A stretch of DNA of 64,000 nt. Origin: Pelagibacteraceae bacterium AG-470-G21 (GTDB lineage Bacteria > Pseudomonadota > Alphaproteobacteria > Pelagibacterales > Pelagibacteraceae). The translations under genes and the position numbers were made by a program. A model generated the notes under the pieces. That model was not told where the DNA came from, ran no database searches, and saw only the letters and a list, made by a program, of their open reading frames with translations. The DNA lies in assembly GCA_003211555.1 (NCBI GenBank), contig QCSH01000005.1, forward strand, positions 1 to 64,000, in the 5' to 3' direction. Positions 54,015 through 63,546 of this stretch are shown here, piece by piece. The first letter of the stretch is position 1, and each line of letters opens with the position of its first letter.

Positions 54015-54644
54015 ATGGGCATTAAATACAAATTAAATCTAAAAGATTTGAAATTTCAGTACTTAAAAGAATATTTCATTCCATTTCTCAAATATTTTAA
54101 AAAATCAAAAAAAATTGAAAATTACTCAGACCTTAAAGAATTTATTCAAAAAAAATCGGCTTGGGTAAGTCAAGTTACGCTTTATGGGTATCTAAAAACA
54201 CGAATGGGAGCAAAATATGTTTTAATGTTTGAAGATGAAATATTTTTGGGCTCTATTAATAAAGCAAAGTGGAATATTTATTCTGTAGCATTACAAGATT
54301 TAACTTTTTACACAATTTCATTTTTAAAAAGTATTCGGAATCATCATGATACTGAAAAAGCAAACGAAATTTATTTTCAAATTTTAGACAATGAAATTGA
54401 AATAAATAAGATGCCCGAAGAAATATATGAGAATGCAAAAAAACAATTCCAAGACCGTTATCAAAAACTAAATTGGAGTGAATATCATGAGTCCTTACCA
54501 TTCAATACTAGCGCACTATCTTTATATGAGTGGTCACCTATTGCGGAAGAACTTAAATCTCTAGATAAAAAAATTGTTTTAAATTCTATGATATTGAAAT
54601 GGGATAATGTAAAAAAAGAATTTATCGAGTTAATTAAGTTTTAA
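54015..54644 (+). CDS. Conserved hypothetical protein, function unknown
   Basis: A 209-residue soluble protein, mainly alpha-helical and Lys-rich. I cannot assign a family. Visible stretches that look conserved-like are [29 protein letters not shown] (about 46-74), [18 protein letters not shown] and [34 protein letters not shown]. No signal or membrane segment, and no enzyme motif, is seen. It is divergent from the DUF4212/symporter pair and convergent with acsA (4 bp overlap), so it may be regulated with the transporter. The frame is intact and full of typical codons, so it is a real gene. Confidence 0.78.
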   Translation: MGIKYKLNLKDLKFQYLKEYFIPFLKYFKKSKKIENYSDLKEFIQKKSAWVSQVTLYGYLKTRMGAKYVLMFEDEIFLGSINKAKWNIYSVALQDLTFYTISFLKSIRNHHDTEKANEIYFQILDNEIEINKMPEEIYENAKKQFQDRYQKLNWSEYHESLPFNTSALSLYEWSPIAEELKSLDKKIVLNSMILKWDNVKKEFIELIKF

Positions 54645-56662
54645 CTATTTTTTCTGTTTTCAACCAAACTTTTTACAACACTTGGATCAGCTAAAGTTGT
54701 GGTATCACCCAATTGATCATGTTCATTAGCAGCGATTTTTCTTAAAATTCTTCTCATTATTTTACCCGATCTAGTTTTTGGTAAACCTGGTGAAAATTGA
54801 ATTAAATCTGGTGTAGCGATTGGGCCAATTTGTTTTCTTACCCAAAGTTTTAGATCTCTCTCCAAATCTAAAGTAGTTTTTTCTCCAACATTCAAAGTTA
54901 CATAACAATACAATCCATTTCCTTTTATATCATGTGGATATCCAACAACTGCTGCCTCAGCCACTTTTGGATGTGCAACGAATGCACTTTCTATTTCTGC
55001 AGTTCCAAGATTATGTCCTGAAACTATAATTACATCGTCTACCCTTCCAGTAATCCAATAATATCCATCTTTATCTCTTCTACATCCATCTCCAGTAAAA
55101 TATTTACCATCAAATTGAGAAAAATAAGTATCAATAAATCTTTGGTGATCCCCATAAACAGTTCTCATTTGTCCAGGCCAAGATTGTGCAATACATAAAC
55201 GTCCCTCTGCTTCTCCTTTAAGGGCTTTACCATTTTTATCAACTATGACTGGCTTAATTCCATAAAACGGTTTTGTAGCTGAACCTGGTTTTAAATTAAT
55301 AGCACCAGTTTGTGGGCTTATTAATATTCCTCCTGTTTCTGTTTGCCACCAAGTATCCACTATAGGACATTTTGAGTCTCCAACAGTTTTATAATACCAT
55401 TCCCATGCTTCTGGATTTATTGGTTCGCCCACTGTTCCTAGCAATTTTAGGGTTTTTCTTGATGTTTTTTTAACTGGTTTGCTACCTTCTCGCATCAGAG
55501 CTCTTATTGCTGTAGGCGCAGTATAAAAAATGTTTACTTTATATTTATCTACTATTTGCCACCATCTAGAACTGTCAGGATAAGTTGGTATACCTTCAAA
55601 CATTATCGTAGTAGCTCCATTTGATAATGGTCCATAGATAATGTAACTGTGTCCTGTAACCCAACCAATATCTGCTGTGCACCAATAAATATCTTTAGGT
55701 TTATAATTAAAAATATATTGATGGGTCATTGAGACATAAACCATATAACCACCTGTTGTATGCATAACACCTTTGGGTTTACCCGTAGACCCAGATGTAT
55801 ATAAAATAAACAAAGGATCTTCTGCATTCATTTCCTCTGGATCACATTTATTAGAAACTTTTTTTGTTAATTCGTGATACCAAACATCTCTTCTTTCATC
55901 CCAATTTATTCTGTTTCCAGTTCTTTTAACTATGACACATTTTTTTACATTTGGACAATTAACTAAAGCTTCATCAGCTATTGATTTTAAAGGTATTACT
56001 TTTCCACCTCTTACCCCTTCATCTGCTGTTATGAGATAATCAGACTTACAGTCGTTTATTCTTCCTGAAATACTATCTGGAGAAAATCCACCAAAAATAA
56101 TTGAATGAACTGCACCTATTCTTGCACACGCTAACATTGTATAAGCAAGTTCAGGTATCATGGTCAGATAAATTGTAACTCTATCACCTTTTTTTACACC
56201 TAACTCCTTTAGTCCATTTGCAGCTTTAGATACCTCTTTATGTAATTCTTTATAAGATATTTTTTTTTGTATTTTTGGATCATCACCCACCCATATTATT
56301 GCAGTCTTATCTTTATTTTTTTTTAAGTGTCTATCTATGCAATTTGCTGAGGCATTTAGAGTACCGTCATAAAACCACTTAATTTTAACATCTGACTTAC
56401 TGTACTTAACGTCTTTTATTTTTGTGTAAGGCTTTATCCAGTTTATTCTTTTTCCTTCTTTTTTCCAAAAGCCATCATTATCCTTAATTGAACTTTTGTA
56501 TTTTTTTTCATACTGAGATTTATTTACTAAAGCTTTACTAATCCAATCTTTCTTTGTTCTGTATAATAGTTCTTTTTCTTTTTTTGGTAATGCAGATTTG
56601 GTTTTATTTTTTTTTTTAGTAATAATTTTTTTTTTTCTTTTTATATTTTTTTTTTGGGGCAT
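54641..56662 (-). CDS. acsA: Acetyl-CoA synthetase (acetate-CoA ligase)
   Basis: Activates acetate to acetyl-CoA via acetyl-AMP. The 673 residues include the P-loop-type [23 protein letters not shown] (about 285-307), [58 protein letters not shown] and the C-terminal [15 protein letters not shown] with the catalytic Lys that can be acetylated. The N-terminus is longer than usual: about 35 residues very rich in Lys (from poly-A/T tracts), before the Acs N-terminal domain. It is adjacent to the EVE gene and near the symporter, which suggests use of imported acetate. Confidence 0.97.
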   Translation of the reverse strand: MPQKKNIKRKKKIITKKKNKTKSALPKKEKELLYRTKKDWISKALVNKSQYEKKYKSSIKDNDGFWKKEGKRINWIKPYTKIKDVKYSKSDVKIKWFYDGTLNASANCIDRHLKKNKDKTAIIWVGDDPKIQKKISYKELHKEVSKAANGLKELGVKKGDRVTIYLTMIPELAYTMLACARIGAVHSIIFGGFSPDSISGRINDCKSDYLITADEGVRGGKVIPLKSIADEALVNCPNVKKCVIVKRTGNRINWDERRDVWYHELTKKVSNKCDPEEMNAEDPLFILYTSGSTGKPKGVMHTTGGYMVYVSMTHQYIFNYKPKDIYWCTADIGWVTGHSYIIYGPLSNGATTIMFEGIPTYPDSSRWWQIVDKYKVNIFYTAPTAIRALMREGSKPVKKTSRKTLKLLGTVGEPINPEAWEWYYKTVGDSKCPIVDTWWQTETGGILISPQTGAINLKPGSATKPFYGIKPVIVDKNGKALKGEAEGRLCIAQSWPGQMRTVYGDHQRFIDTYFSQFDGKYFTGDGCRRDKDGYYWITGRVDDVIIVSGHNLGTAEIESAFVAHPKVAEAAVVGYPHDIKGNGLYCYVTLNVGEKTTLDLERDLKLWVRKQIGPIATPDLIQFSPGLPKTRSGKIMRRILRKIAANEHDQLGDTTTLADPSVVKSLVENRKNS

Positions 56663-56674
56663 GGATTATAATTC

Positions 56675-57088
56675 CTAGATACTACCCATCTTCAAAATAA
56701 TTTTCCAGCATTTAGTGTCGATTGGCATTACAGATAGCCTACTCTGTTTTATAAGCGCTATATCTTTTAAATCTTTATTTTTTTTAATATTATCAAGAGA
56801 AACTGGTGTTTTTAGTTTACTTTTATACTTTACTTTTACTGCTACAAATCGCTTCTCTTTATCAGATGGGTCGATAAACGCTGTTTTACATACCTCAACA
56901 ACACCAACGATTTCTTTTCCAATATTTGAGTGGTAAAAAAAACAAAGGTCTCCTTTTTTCATTTTTCTTAAATTATTAGCTGCTTGATAATTTCTTACAC
57001 CATCCCAGTCAGCACCTTTGGCACCTGACTTTATTTGTTGTTCTATAGACCAAACATTTGGTTCAGATTTTAATAACCAGTACTGCAT
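56675..57088 (-). CDS. EVE-domain protein
   Basis: A 137-residue PUA-like EVE domain, thought to bind modified bases or RNA. YWLLKSEPNVWSIEQQIKSGAKGADWDGVRNYQAANNLRKMKKGDLCFFYHSN (about 3-54) is the full signature, including WDGVRNYQA and GDLxxFYHS. SVMPIDTKCWKIILKM closes the fold. Present as a single domain; 12 bp before acsA on the same strand. Function in the cell is not established. Confidence 0.95.
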   Translation of the reverse strand: MQYWLLKSEPNVWSIEQQIKSGAKGADWDGVRNYQAANNLRKMKKGDLCFFYHSNIGKEIVGVVEVCKTAFIDPSDKEKRFVAVKVKYKSKLKTPVSLDNIKKNKDLKDIALIKQSRLSVMPIDTKCWKIILKMGSI

Positions 57089-57251
57089 TATAACAAATTA
57101 TATTAGATTGATACTTGTTTAAAAGGTATAAAAATCTTTAAAATTCAAATAAAAAAATACTTCAACTCCAATTTCTATATAAAATATTAGTAATAATATT
57201 TAATAAAATAATCAGCAATTTATAGACTATTGTTGTATATTTTAATCATTA

Positions 57252-59420
57252 ATGAGAAGTTTAATCCAAGAAGCATTTCTTCTATTTCAAAAAAATAAAT
57301 TTAAAGATTCTTTAGAAATTTGCTTAAAAATTCTGAAAAATGATCATAATAATTATGATGCTAACAATCTGATTGGAGTAATTTATTTTAAAACTAAAAA
57401 ATTTAATGAATCTGCAATTTATTTGAAAAAAGTTATTCAAATTAATCCTAATAAACTTGAGGCATATAATAACTATTCTTTAGCATTATGCCAGACCAAA
57501 AATTATAATGAAGCTCTCAAAAGTTGGAATAAGGCAATTGATGTTAACCCTCAGTACGCCGAAGCCTATTTTAACATTGCTAATGTTTATTCAACTTTAA
57601 AAGATTATCCAAAATCTATAGAGAATTATAATAAAGCAATAGAAAAAAAAAAAAATTACAAAGAAGCATATAATAATCTGGGAAGTTTGTACGCAGAGCT
57701 CAATGAGCATGATAAGGCCATAGAAATTTTTAAAAAAGCAATATTAATTAAACCAGTTCATTTTAATGAGTATAATAATTTAGCGAATGTCTATTATCAA
57801 TTTAAAGAATACAATAAGGCTATTGAAAATTATAATATTGCCATAAATTTAAATCCTAATTTTGCTTTAGGTTACTATAACAGAGCTAAATCTCTCGAAG
57901 CAGTTAATAAAAAAAATGATGCAATCTCAGATTATAATAAAGCAATAACCTTACAAAGTAATTTTTCAGCGGCCTATAAAAATTTGGGAAATCTATATAT
58001 GGAATTAAAAATTTTAGATAAATCAATATATAATCATCAACAATCTTTAAAGATAAATCCAAACATTAGTTATTTGCCAGGCACAATACTTCAAGCAAAA
58101 TGTGGTTTATCTGATTGGAATCACTTTGAAAAAGATAAAGAAATTTTAGAGAAGAGTATTATTAATGGAAAAAAAACAGCAGATCCATTTCCTGTCATTC
58201 TAATTTATGACTCACCATTTTTACAAAGAAAAGTAACGGATATGTTTGTTCAAAATAAATTTGAAAAATCAAAAAAATTTTCTTTCAAAAGAAATACAAA
58301 TAAGAAGATTAGAATAGGTTATTACTCTTCTGACTTTCATAATCATGCAACTATGTATTTAATGGCCAATCTTTTTGAGTTACACGATAAAACAAAATTT
58401 GAAATATATGCATTTTCATTCGGTCCAGATGATAACTCTGAAATTAGAGAAAGAGTTGTAAAAACTTTTGATAAGTTTTTTGATGTAAAATTCAAAACAA
58501 CAAAAGAAATTGTCCACATATCTAGAGAACTAAATTTAGATATAGCAATCGATTTAAAAGGTTTTACTAACAATAACAGATTTGATTTATTTGTAGAAAG
58601 ATGTGCACCTATACAAATAAGCTACTTAGGTTTTCCGGGAACAACCGCTTCTGACTGCATTGATTACTTAATAGCAGATAAAATATTAATTCCAGAAGAA
58701 TGTAAGTCTTATTATTCTGAAAATATAATTTATCTTCCAAATTCATATCAAGTAAACGACTCTAATCCCAAACTTTCAAAAAAAATTTTTACCAAAAAAG
58801 ATTATAATTTACCTGAAAAAAGCTTTATTTTTTGTTGTTTTAATCATAATTACAAAATTCTTCCTGACATGTTTGAAACTTGGTTAAGAATTTTAAGTAA
58901 AGTTAAAAATAGTGTGATTTGGTTACTCATTGATAATGATATAGCTAAAAATAATCTAAGAAAAATTTTAACTTCAAGAAATATAAACCCTGATCGATTA
59001 ATTTTTGCAAATAGAGTGTCACACTCGGAACATTTGGCAAGATTAGGCTTAGCTGACTTATTTTTAGATACTTTTCCATGTAATGCTCATACAACAGCAA
59101 GTGATGCTATTAGGTCGAATTTACCAATTATCACTCTCAAAGGAAAATCATTTGCAAGTCGAGTTGCGTCTAGTCTATTAACATCAGTCGGATTAGAACA
59201 ATTGATAACAGAAACAGACGAGGATTATGAAAAATTGGCAATTAAAATCGCAGAGGATAAAACTTTTTATAATGATATTAAAAAAAAATTAAAAAAAAAT
59301 GTTATTAATATGTCATTATTTGATACAAAACTTTTTACCAAAAACATAGAAACTGCATACGAAGAAGTTCACAAAAATTTACTGGAAAATAAAAAACCTA
59401 AAAGTTTAATAATTAATTAG
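57252..59420 (+). CDS. TPR / O-GlcNAc-transferase-like (GT41, SPINDLY-type) protein
   Basis: A 722-residue two-part protein. Residues about 1-270 are about seven to eight tetratricopeptide repeats (e.g. AYNNYSLALCQTKNYNEALKSW, AYKNLGNLYMELKILDKSIYNH). The C-terminal half (about 345-715) is a GT41 domain with IRIGYYSSDFHNHATMYLM (about 355), CAPIQISYLGFPGTTASDCIDYLIADKI, FCCFNHNYKILPDMFETWL and DTFPCNAHTTASDAIRSNLPIITLKGKSFASRVASSLLTSVGL, the UDP-sugar-binding blocks. It may glycosylate proteins such as surface structures; the substrate cannot be told. Divergent from the EVE gene (163 bp gap) and convergent with tsaD. Confidence 0.92.
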   Translation: MRSLIQEAFLLFQKNKFKDSLEICLKILKNDHNNYDANNLIGVIYFKTKKFNESAIYLKKVIQINPNKLEAYNNYSLALCQTKNYNEALKSWNKAIDVNPQYAEAYFNIANVYSTLKDYPKSIENYNKAIEKKKNYKEAYNNLGSLYAELNEHDKAIEIFKKAILIKPVHFNEYNNLANVYYQFKEYNKAIENYNIAINLNPNFALGYYNRAKSLEAVNKKNDAISDYNKAITLQSNFSAAYKNLGNLYMELKILDKSIYNHQQSLKINPNISYLPGTILQAKCGLSDWNHFEKDKEILEKSIINGKKTADPFPVILIYDSPFLQRKVTDMFVQNKFEKSKKFSFKRNTNKKIRIGYYSSDFHNHATMYLMANLFELHDKTKFEIYAFSFGPDDNSEIRERVVKTFDKFFDVKFKTTKEIVHISRELNLDIAIDLKGFTNNNRFDLFVERCAPIQISYLGFPGTTASDCIDYLIADKILIPEECKSYYSENIIYLPNSYQVNDSNPKLSKKIFTKKDYNLPEKSFIFCCFNHNYKILPDMFETWLRILSKVKNSVIWLLIDNDIAKNNLRKILTSRNINPDRLIFANRVSHSEHLARLGLADLFLDTFPCNAHTTASDAIRSNLPIITLKGKSFASRVASSLLTSVGLEQLITETDEDYEKLAIKIAEDKTFYNDIKKKLKKNVINMSLFDTKLFTKNIETAYEEVHKNLLENKKPKSLIIN

Positions 59421-59424
59421 ATTT

Positions 59425-60498
59425 TTATAATTTAATTCCAGCTCCTTTTAAAAATGCAGCATTTTTATCTAAAGGAAGTCTGGGTGTAACAGGAAAATCT
59501 AAATTATTAAATTTTTTTAACTTAAACATTTCCATACCAACCATTGCAATCATGGCTGCATTATCACCACATAATTTTGGATTTGGAAAAATTACTTCAA
59601 AGTTATTATTATTACTTGTTTGAATTAATTTTTTTCTTATTCCATTATTTGCAGCAACACCTCCAGCAACAACAAATGATTTTTTTTTAACAGAATTAAT
59701 TTTTAAAAATTCATCAAAGGCAATTTTTGATTTAATACTCAATATTTCTTCTATAGTTTTTTGGAAAGAAGCTGCCAAATCATATTTTTCTTGTTCTGTT
59801 TTTATGTTCTTTGTTATTCTTAAAATAGCAGTCTTAAGTCCAGCAAAAGATAAATTACATCCACCTTTGCTTATTATGGGTTTGGGAAGATCAAATTTAT
59901 TAGAATCACCTCTTTCTGCAAATTTTTCTAATTTAGGACCTCCTGGAAATTCTATTCCTAAAAGTTTTGCTGTTTTATCAAATGCTTCTCCTAGAGCATC
60001 GTCAATAGTTGTACCTAATCTTTTGTACTTACCCAATCCATTTACACTTAGAAACTGACTGTGCCCACCTGAGATCAATAGAAGTAAATAGGGATAATTT
60101 ATATTAGTATGTAGCTTTGGACTTAAAGCGTGACCTTCTAAATGATTAACACCAATAAAAGGAACATTTAAAGAAGACGCAAGTGCTTTTCCAAAATTTA
60201 AACCAACACTAAGACAAATCATTAATCCAGGGCCTGCAGTAGCTGCTACCGCAGATATATTTTCTAGGCGCATATTGCTTTCATCCAAAGTTTTTTTTGC
60301 TATTAAATTAATTTTTTCAACATGAGACCTTGCAGCCAATTCAGGAACAACCCCACCAAATTCTTTATGAATATCAACTTGGCTAGATACTATATTCGAT
60401 AAAATTTTTGGTATACCACTTTCATGATCTTGAATAATTGAAACTGCTGTTTCATCGCAACTTGTTTCTATACCTAATATTATTGGATTTTTACTCAT
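59425..60498 (-). CDS. tsaD: tRNA threonylcarbamoyladenosine transferase subunit TsaD
   Basis: Transfers the threonylcarbamoyl group onto A37 of ANN-decoding tRNAs (t6A). The 357 residues start ILGIETSCDETAVSII, with GGVVPELAARSHVEKI, the metal-binding GVNHLEGHALSPKL (about 117-130), LLLISGGHSQF, GTTIDDALGEAFDKTAKLLG and GVAANNGIRKKL, and end PRLPLDKNAAF. A normal, essential housekeeping gene. Divergent from hemC (58 bp). Confidence 0.97.
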   Translation of the reverse strand: MSKNPIILGIETSCDETAVSIIQDHESGIPKILSNIVSSQVDIHKEFGGVVPELAARSHVEKINLIAKKTLDESNMRLENISAVAATAGPGLMICLSVGLNFGKALASSLNVPFIGVNHLEGHALSPKLHTNINYPYLLLLISGGHSQFLSVNGLGKYKRLGTTIDDALGEAFDKTAKLLGIEFPGGPKLEKFAERGDSNKFDLPKPIISKGGCNLSFAGLKTAILRITKNIKTEQEKYDLAASFQKTIEEILSIKSKIAFDEFLKINSVKKKSFVVAGGVAANNGIRKKLIQTSNNNNFEVIFPNPKLCGDNAAMIAMVGMEMFKLKKFNNLDFPVTPRLPLDKNAAFLKGAGIKL

Positions 60499-60556
60499 AA
60501 ATTATTTTTTATAATTAATACAATTAAACTATAAGAATGTAATAAAAATAAGTTTT

Positions 60557-61468
60557 ATGAAAAGAGCTAATCTAACAATCGGAACACGGGGAAGTAAGTT
60601 AGCAATGATTTATGCAGAAAATGTGAGAAATGAGCTAAAAAAATATTTTTCCAATAAGATTGAATTAAAAAAAATAGTTACAACAGGTGATCAAAAACAT
60701 GATCAAAGATTATCCGAAATAGGAGGTAAAGGTTTATTTTCCAAACAAATTGAAAAAGATTTATTAAATAAAAATATTGATATAGCGGTACATGCGCTGA
60801 AAGATATGCCTACAGTTGAAACCCAAAATCTTTTAACTAATAATTTTTTAAAAAGAAACTCACCAAATGAAATTTTAATAAGCAGAGATAATATAAAATT
60901 TGAGGACCTAAAACCCAATTCTGTTGTTGGAACATCTTCATTTAGAAGAGAGTATCAGCTTAAAAAAAAAAGACCAAATTTAAAATATAAATTAATTAGA
61001 GGAAATGTTGATACAAGGATTAAAAAATTAGAAATGGGTGAATATGATGCAATAGTTCTATCTAAAGCTGGAATAGATGTGCTAAATTTACAGCATAAAA
61101 TTTCTCAAGAATTTAGTATTGAAGATATTATACCTTGCGCAGGTCAAGGCATAATAGCAATTCAATGTAGAGAAGATGATACTGAGATCAGAGAATTGCT
61201 GGAAAAAATAAACGATTTGAATTCAAGAATTGTTGCTAATGCCGAAAGAGAAGTTTTAAAAATTTTGGATGGAGATTGCGACACAGCTGTTGGAGTTTAT
61301 GCCAAGATAGAAAATGGAAAAGTAGATTTAACTACAGAGCTTTTTTCCGTTGATGGAAAGCAAAGATATTTTATCAAAGAGAGATCGGAAATTGATCAAA
61401 TAAAAATTTCTAGTAGAGCAATTGGAGAGAAACTAAAACAACAATCAAAAGGTTCATATAAAAACTAA
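60557..61468 (+). CDS. hemC: Hydroxymethylbilane synthase (porphobilinogen deaminase)
   Basis: Joins four porphobilinogens into a linear tetrapyrrole. The 303 residues have TIGTRGSKLAMIYAENV (about 6-22), GLFSKQIEKDLLNKNIDIAVHALKDMP with the catalytic Asp (about 78), VVGTSSFRREYQLKKKRPNL, IRGNVDTRIKKLE, and LDGDCDTAVGVYAKI with the Cys that binds the dipyrromethane cofactor (about 243). Followed after one base by hemD, as expected for the pathway. Confidence 0.97.
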   Translation: MKRANLTIGTRGSKLAMIYAENVRNELKKYFSNKIELKKIVTTGDQKHDQRLSEIGGKGLFSKQIEKDLLNKNIDIAVHALKDMPTVETQNLLTNNFLKRNSPNEILISRDNIKFEDLKPNSVVGTSSFRREYQLKKKRPNLKYKLIRGNVDTRIKKLEMGEYDAIVLSKAGIDVLNLQHKISQEFSIEDIIPCAGQGIIAIQCREDDTEIRELLEKINDLNSRIVANAEREVLKILDGDCDTAVGVYAKIENGKVDLTTELFSVDGKQRYFIKERSEIDQIKISSRAIGEKLKQQSKGSYKN

Positions 61469-61469
61469 T

Positions 61470-62168
61470 ATGCATATATTACTAACAAGACCTTTAGATG
61501 ATAGTAAGGAATTAATTTTAAAATTCAGTTCACTGAAACACAAAGTATCTCATTTACCCCTGTTAAATATAAAAAAAAAAGAAACAAAAGAAATAGATTT
61601 TGATCAGTATAAAGGAATAATTTTTACAAGTGCAAATGCTTTAAAAAATCTAGACACAACAAAAATAGGTAAAAACATATTTTGTTTTTGTGTTGGTCTT
61701 GCAACAGAAAAAAAAGCCAAAGAATTAGGTTTTCAAAACATATTTTGTGCAGAGGGTAACGTAAATAATCTTAAAGAATTAATATTACAAAGTTTCGATC
61801 CAAAAATAGGATCATTACTTTATGTAAGTGGAGAGATTATATCTTATAATTTAGATAGAAATTTAATCGAAGAAAATTATGCTGTTGATAGAATTATAAA
61901 TTATACAGCGACACCAAATGAAAATTTAGATGATAATTTTTTAAAAGAAATTAAATCGTCAGTTCCTGAAATAGTTTATATATATTCTGAAAATAGCGCT
62001 AAAACTTTTTATACAATTATAAAAAAATATAACTTAGATAATATCTGGATGGAAACCAACCTAATGTGTATGGGTGAAAAAGCATCGGCTGCATTAAATG
62101 ACATTAAATGGAAAAAAATTTTCTTATTTAACTCTGGTGAAGAAGAGTTTTTGCTATATAAAATTTAA
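61470..62168 (+). CDS. hemD: Uroporphyrinogen-III synthase
   Basis: Cyclises the hydroxymethylbilane with inversion of ring D. The family is poorly conserved: the 232 residues match in LLTRPLDDSKELILKF (about 4-19), LPLLNIK, YKGIIFTSANALKNL (about 46-60), FCFCVGLATEKKAKELGF, LLYVSGEIISYNLDRNL and VYIYSENSAKTFYTII. The position directly behind hemC makes the call safe. The reading frame is intact. Confidence 0.9.
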   Translation: MHILLTRPLDDSKELILKFSSLKHKVSHLPLLNIKKKETKEIDFDQYKGIIFTSANALKNLDTTKIGKNIFCFCVGLATEKKAKELGFQNIFCAEGNVNNLKELILQSFDPKIGSLLYVSGEIISYNLDRNLIEENYAVDRIINYTATPNENLDDNFLKEIKSSVPEIVYIYSENSAKTFYTIIKKYNLDNIWMETNLMCMGEKASAALNDIKWKKIFLFNSGEEEFLLYKI

Positions 62169-62170
62169 AA

Positions 62171-63256
62171 ATGGACGTTTTAAATAAACTACAAGAGCTT
62201 TTTTTATCGGTATGGCAACAAGGACTTTTGGGAGTTGATTTCTTTCAAATATTAATTGGTCTAGGAATATTTGTAGTTTTTTTAATATTTAGAGGTTTTA
62301 TAAGTAAACTTGTAATAAAAAAACTAGAATTAATTTCAAAAAGAACAACAAATAAACTGGACGACACATTTGTTAAATCAATGGAAGGACCTGCAAGGTT
62401 TCTTCCAATTGTCCTAGGTATTTTCTTTGCTAGTTATTACATGGCATTCGATAATGAAACTAGGAATTTTATAGATAATATCAATAGAACTTTAATAACA
62501 ATTTTAATATTTTGGATAATCCATCAAATAATTGAACCAATATCTTATGTGTTAAGTGGCCTAGATAAAGTACTTACAAAAGAATTAATAGGTTGGATTA
62601 TAAAATCTTTAAAAATTTTAATATTTATATTAGGAGCGGCAGCTGTCCTTGAATTATGGGGAATAAAAATTGGACCTATTATAGCAGGATTAGGATTATT
62701 TGGTGTTGCAGTAGCATTAGGGGCACAGGATTTATTTAAAAATCTAATCTCTGGAATTTTAGTTTTGGTTGAGAAAAGATTCAGAATAGGGGATTGGATA
62801 AAAGTTGAAGGTGTAATAGAGGGCGTTGTAGAGAATATTGGATTTAGATCAACAGTAATTAGAAAATTTGACAAATCACTTGCAATCATCCCAAATTTTC
62901 AATTTGCTGAAAATGCAGTTATTAATAATACAAGAAAAACAAATTGGTCTATTAGTTGGATTATAACTCTTCAATATGACACTACTATCGATCAATTAAA
63001 AACAATCAGAGATGAAATTGAAAATCATATAAATAAGGGTGAAGATTATGATCAATCTGTAGGAGTTGCTGTAAGAGTAGATAAGTTTTCTGACAGTTCA
63101 ATTGATATGTATGTAAGATGTTTTACAAAAACAAATAGCTGGACAAATTACTTAAAGGTTAAAGAAAACTTAGCACTTGAAATAAAAAAGATTGTTGAAG
63201 GGAAAGGTGCAGCGTTTGCATTTCCTAGCCAGTCAATTTATGTTGAAAAAAAATGA
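62171..63256 (+). CDS. MscS-type small-conductance mechanosensitive channel
   Basis: A 361-residue membrane protein with five hydrophobic segments (about 22-40, 74-92, 105-124, 140-163, 167-190). The pore helix and beta domain carry GPIIAGLGLFGVAVALGAQDLFKNLISGILVLVEKRFRIGDWIKV (about 172-216), the MscS signature, then GVVENIGFRSTVIRKFDKSLAIIPNFQFAENAVIN. It releases solutes on osmotic downshock. Overlaps the YggT gene by 4 bp. Confidence 0.93.
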   Translation: MDVLNKLQELFLSVWQQGLLGVDFFQILIGLGIFVVFLIFRGFISKLVIKKLELISKRTTNKLDDTFVKSMEGPARFLPIVLGIFFASYYMAFDNETRNFIDNINRTLITILIFWIIHQIIEPISYVLSGLDKVLTKELIGWIIKSLKILIFILGAAAVLELWGIKIGPIIAGLGLFGVAVALGAQDLFKNLISGILVLVEKRFRIGDWIKVEGVIEGVVENIGFRSTVIRKFDKSLAIIPNFQFAENAVINNTRKTNWSISWIITLQYDTTIDQLKTIRDEIENHINKGEDYDQSVGVAVRVDKFSDSSIDMYVRCFTKTNSWTNYLKVKENLALEIKKIVEGKGAAFAFPSQSIYVEKK

Positions 63257-63543
63257 TTGCTATATTTTATCTGGCTCTTCAAGTTTTAAAATTATACTCT
63301 TATGTTGTAATTGCAAATGTTGTTATTAGCTGGTTAGTTGCATTTAATGTTCTAAATACTAGCAATCGATTTGTTTATTTAATATTAGATTTTACTTACA
63401 AATTAACCGAACCACTTCTGATAAGAATTAGAAGATTTTTACCTAATCTTGGTGCTTTTGATATTTCACCTATCGTACTTCTTTTGTTGATATGGTTTAT
63501 AGAAATGTGTATGAAACTCTACATTGCACCACTAATATTTTAA
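63253..63543 (+). CDS. YggT family membrane protein
   Basis: A 96-residue protein with two hydrophobic regions around the YggT motif: VVIANVVISWLVAFNVL (about 18-34), then LTEPLLIRIRRFLPNLGAFDISPIVLLLLIWFIEMCM (about 51-87). YggT proteins are found near division, envelope or proline genes, role not known. Four-base overlap with MscS and 3 bp before folD. Confidence 0.93.
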   Translation: MIAIFYLALQVLKLYSYVVIANVVISWLVAFNVLNTSNRFVYLILDFTYKLTEPLLIRIRRFLPNLGAFDISPIVLLLLIWFIEMCMKLYIAPLIF

Positions 63544-63546
63544 TAA

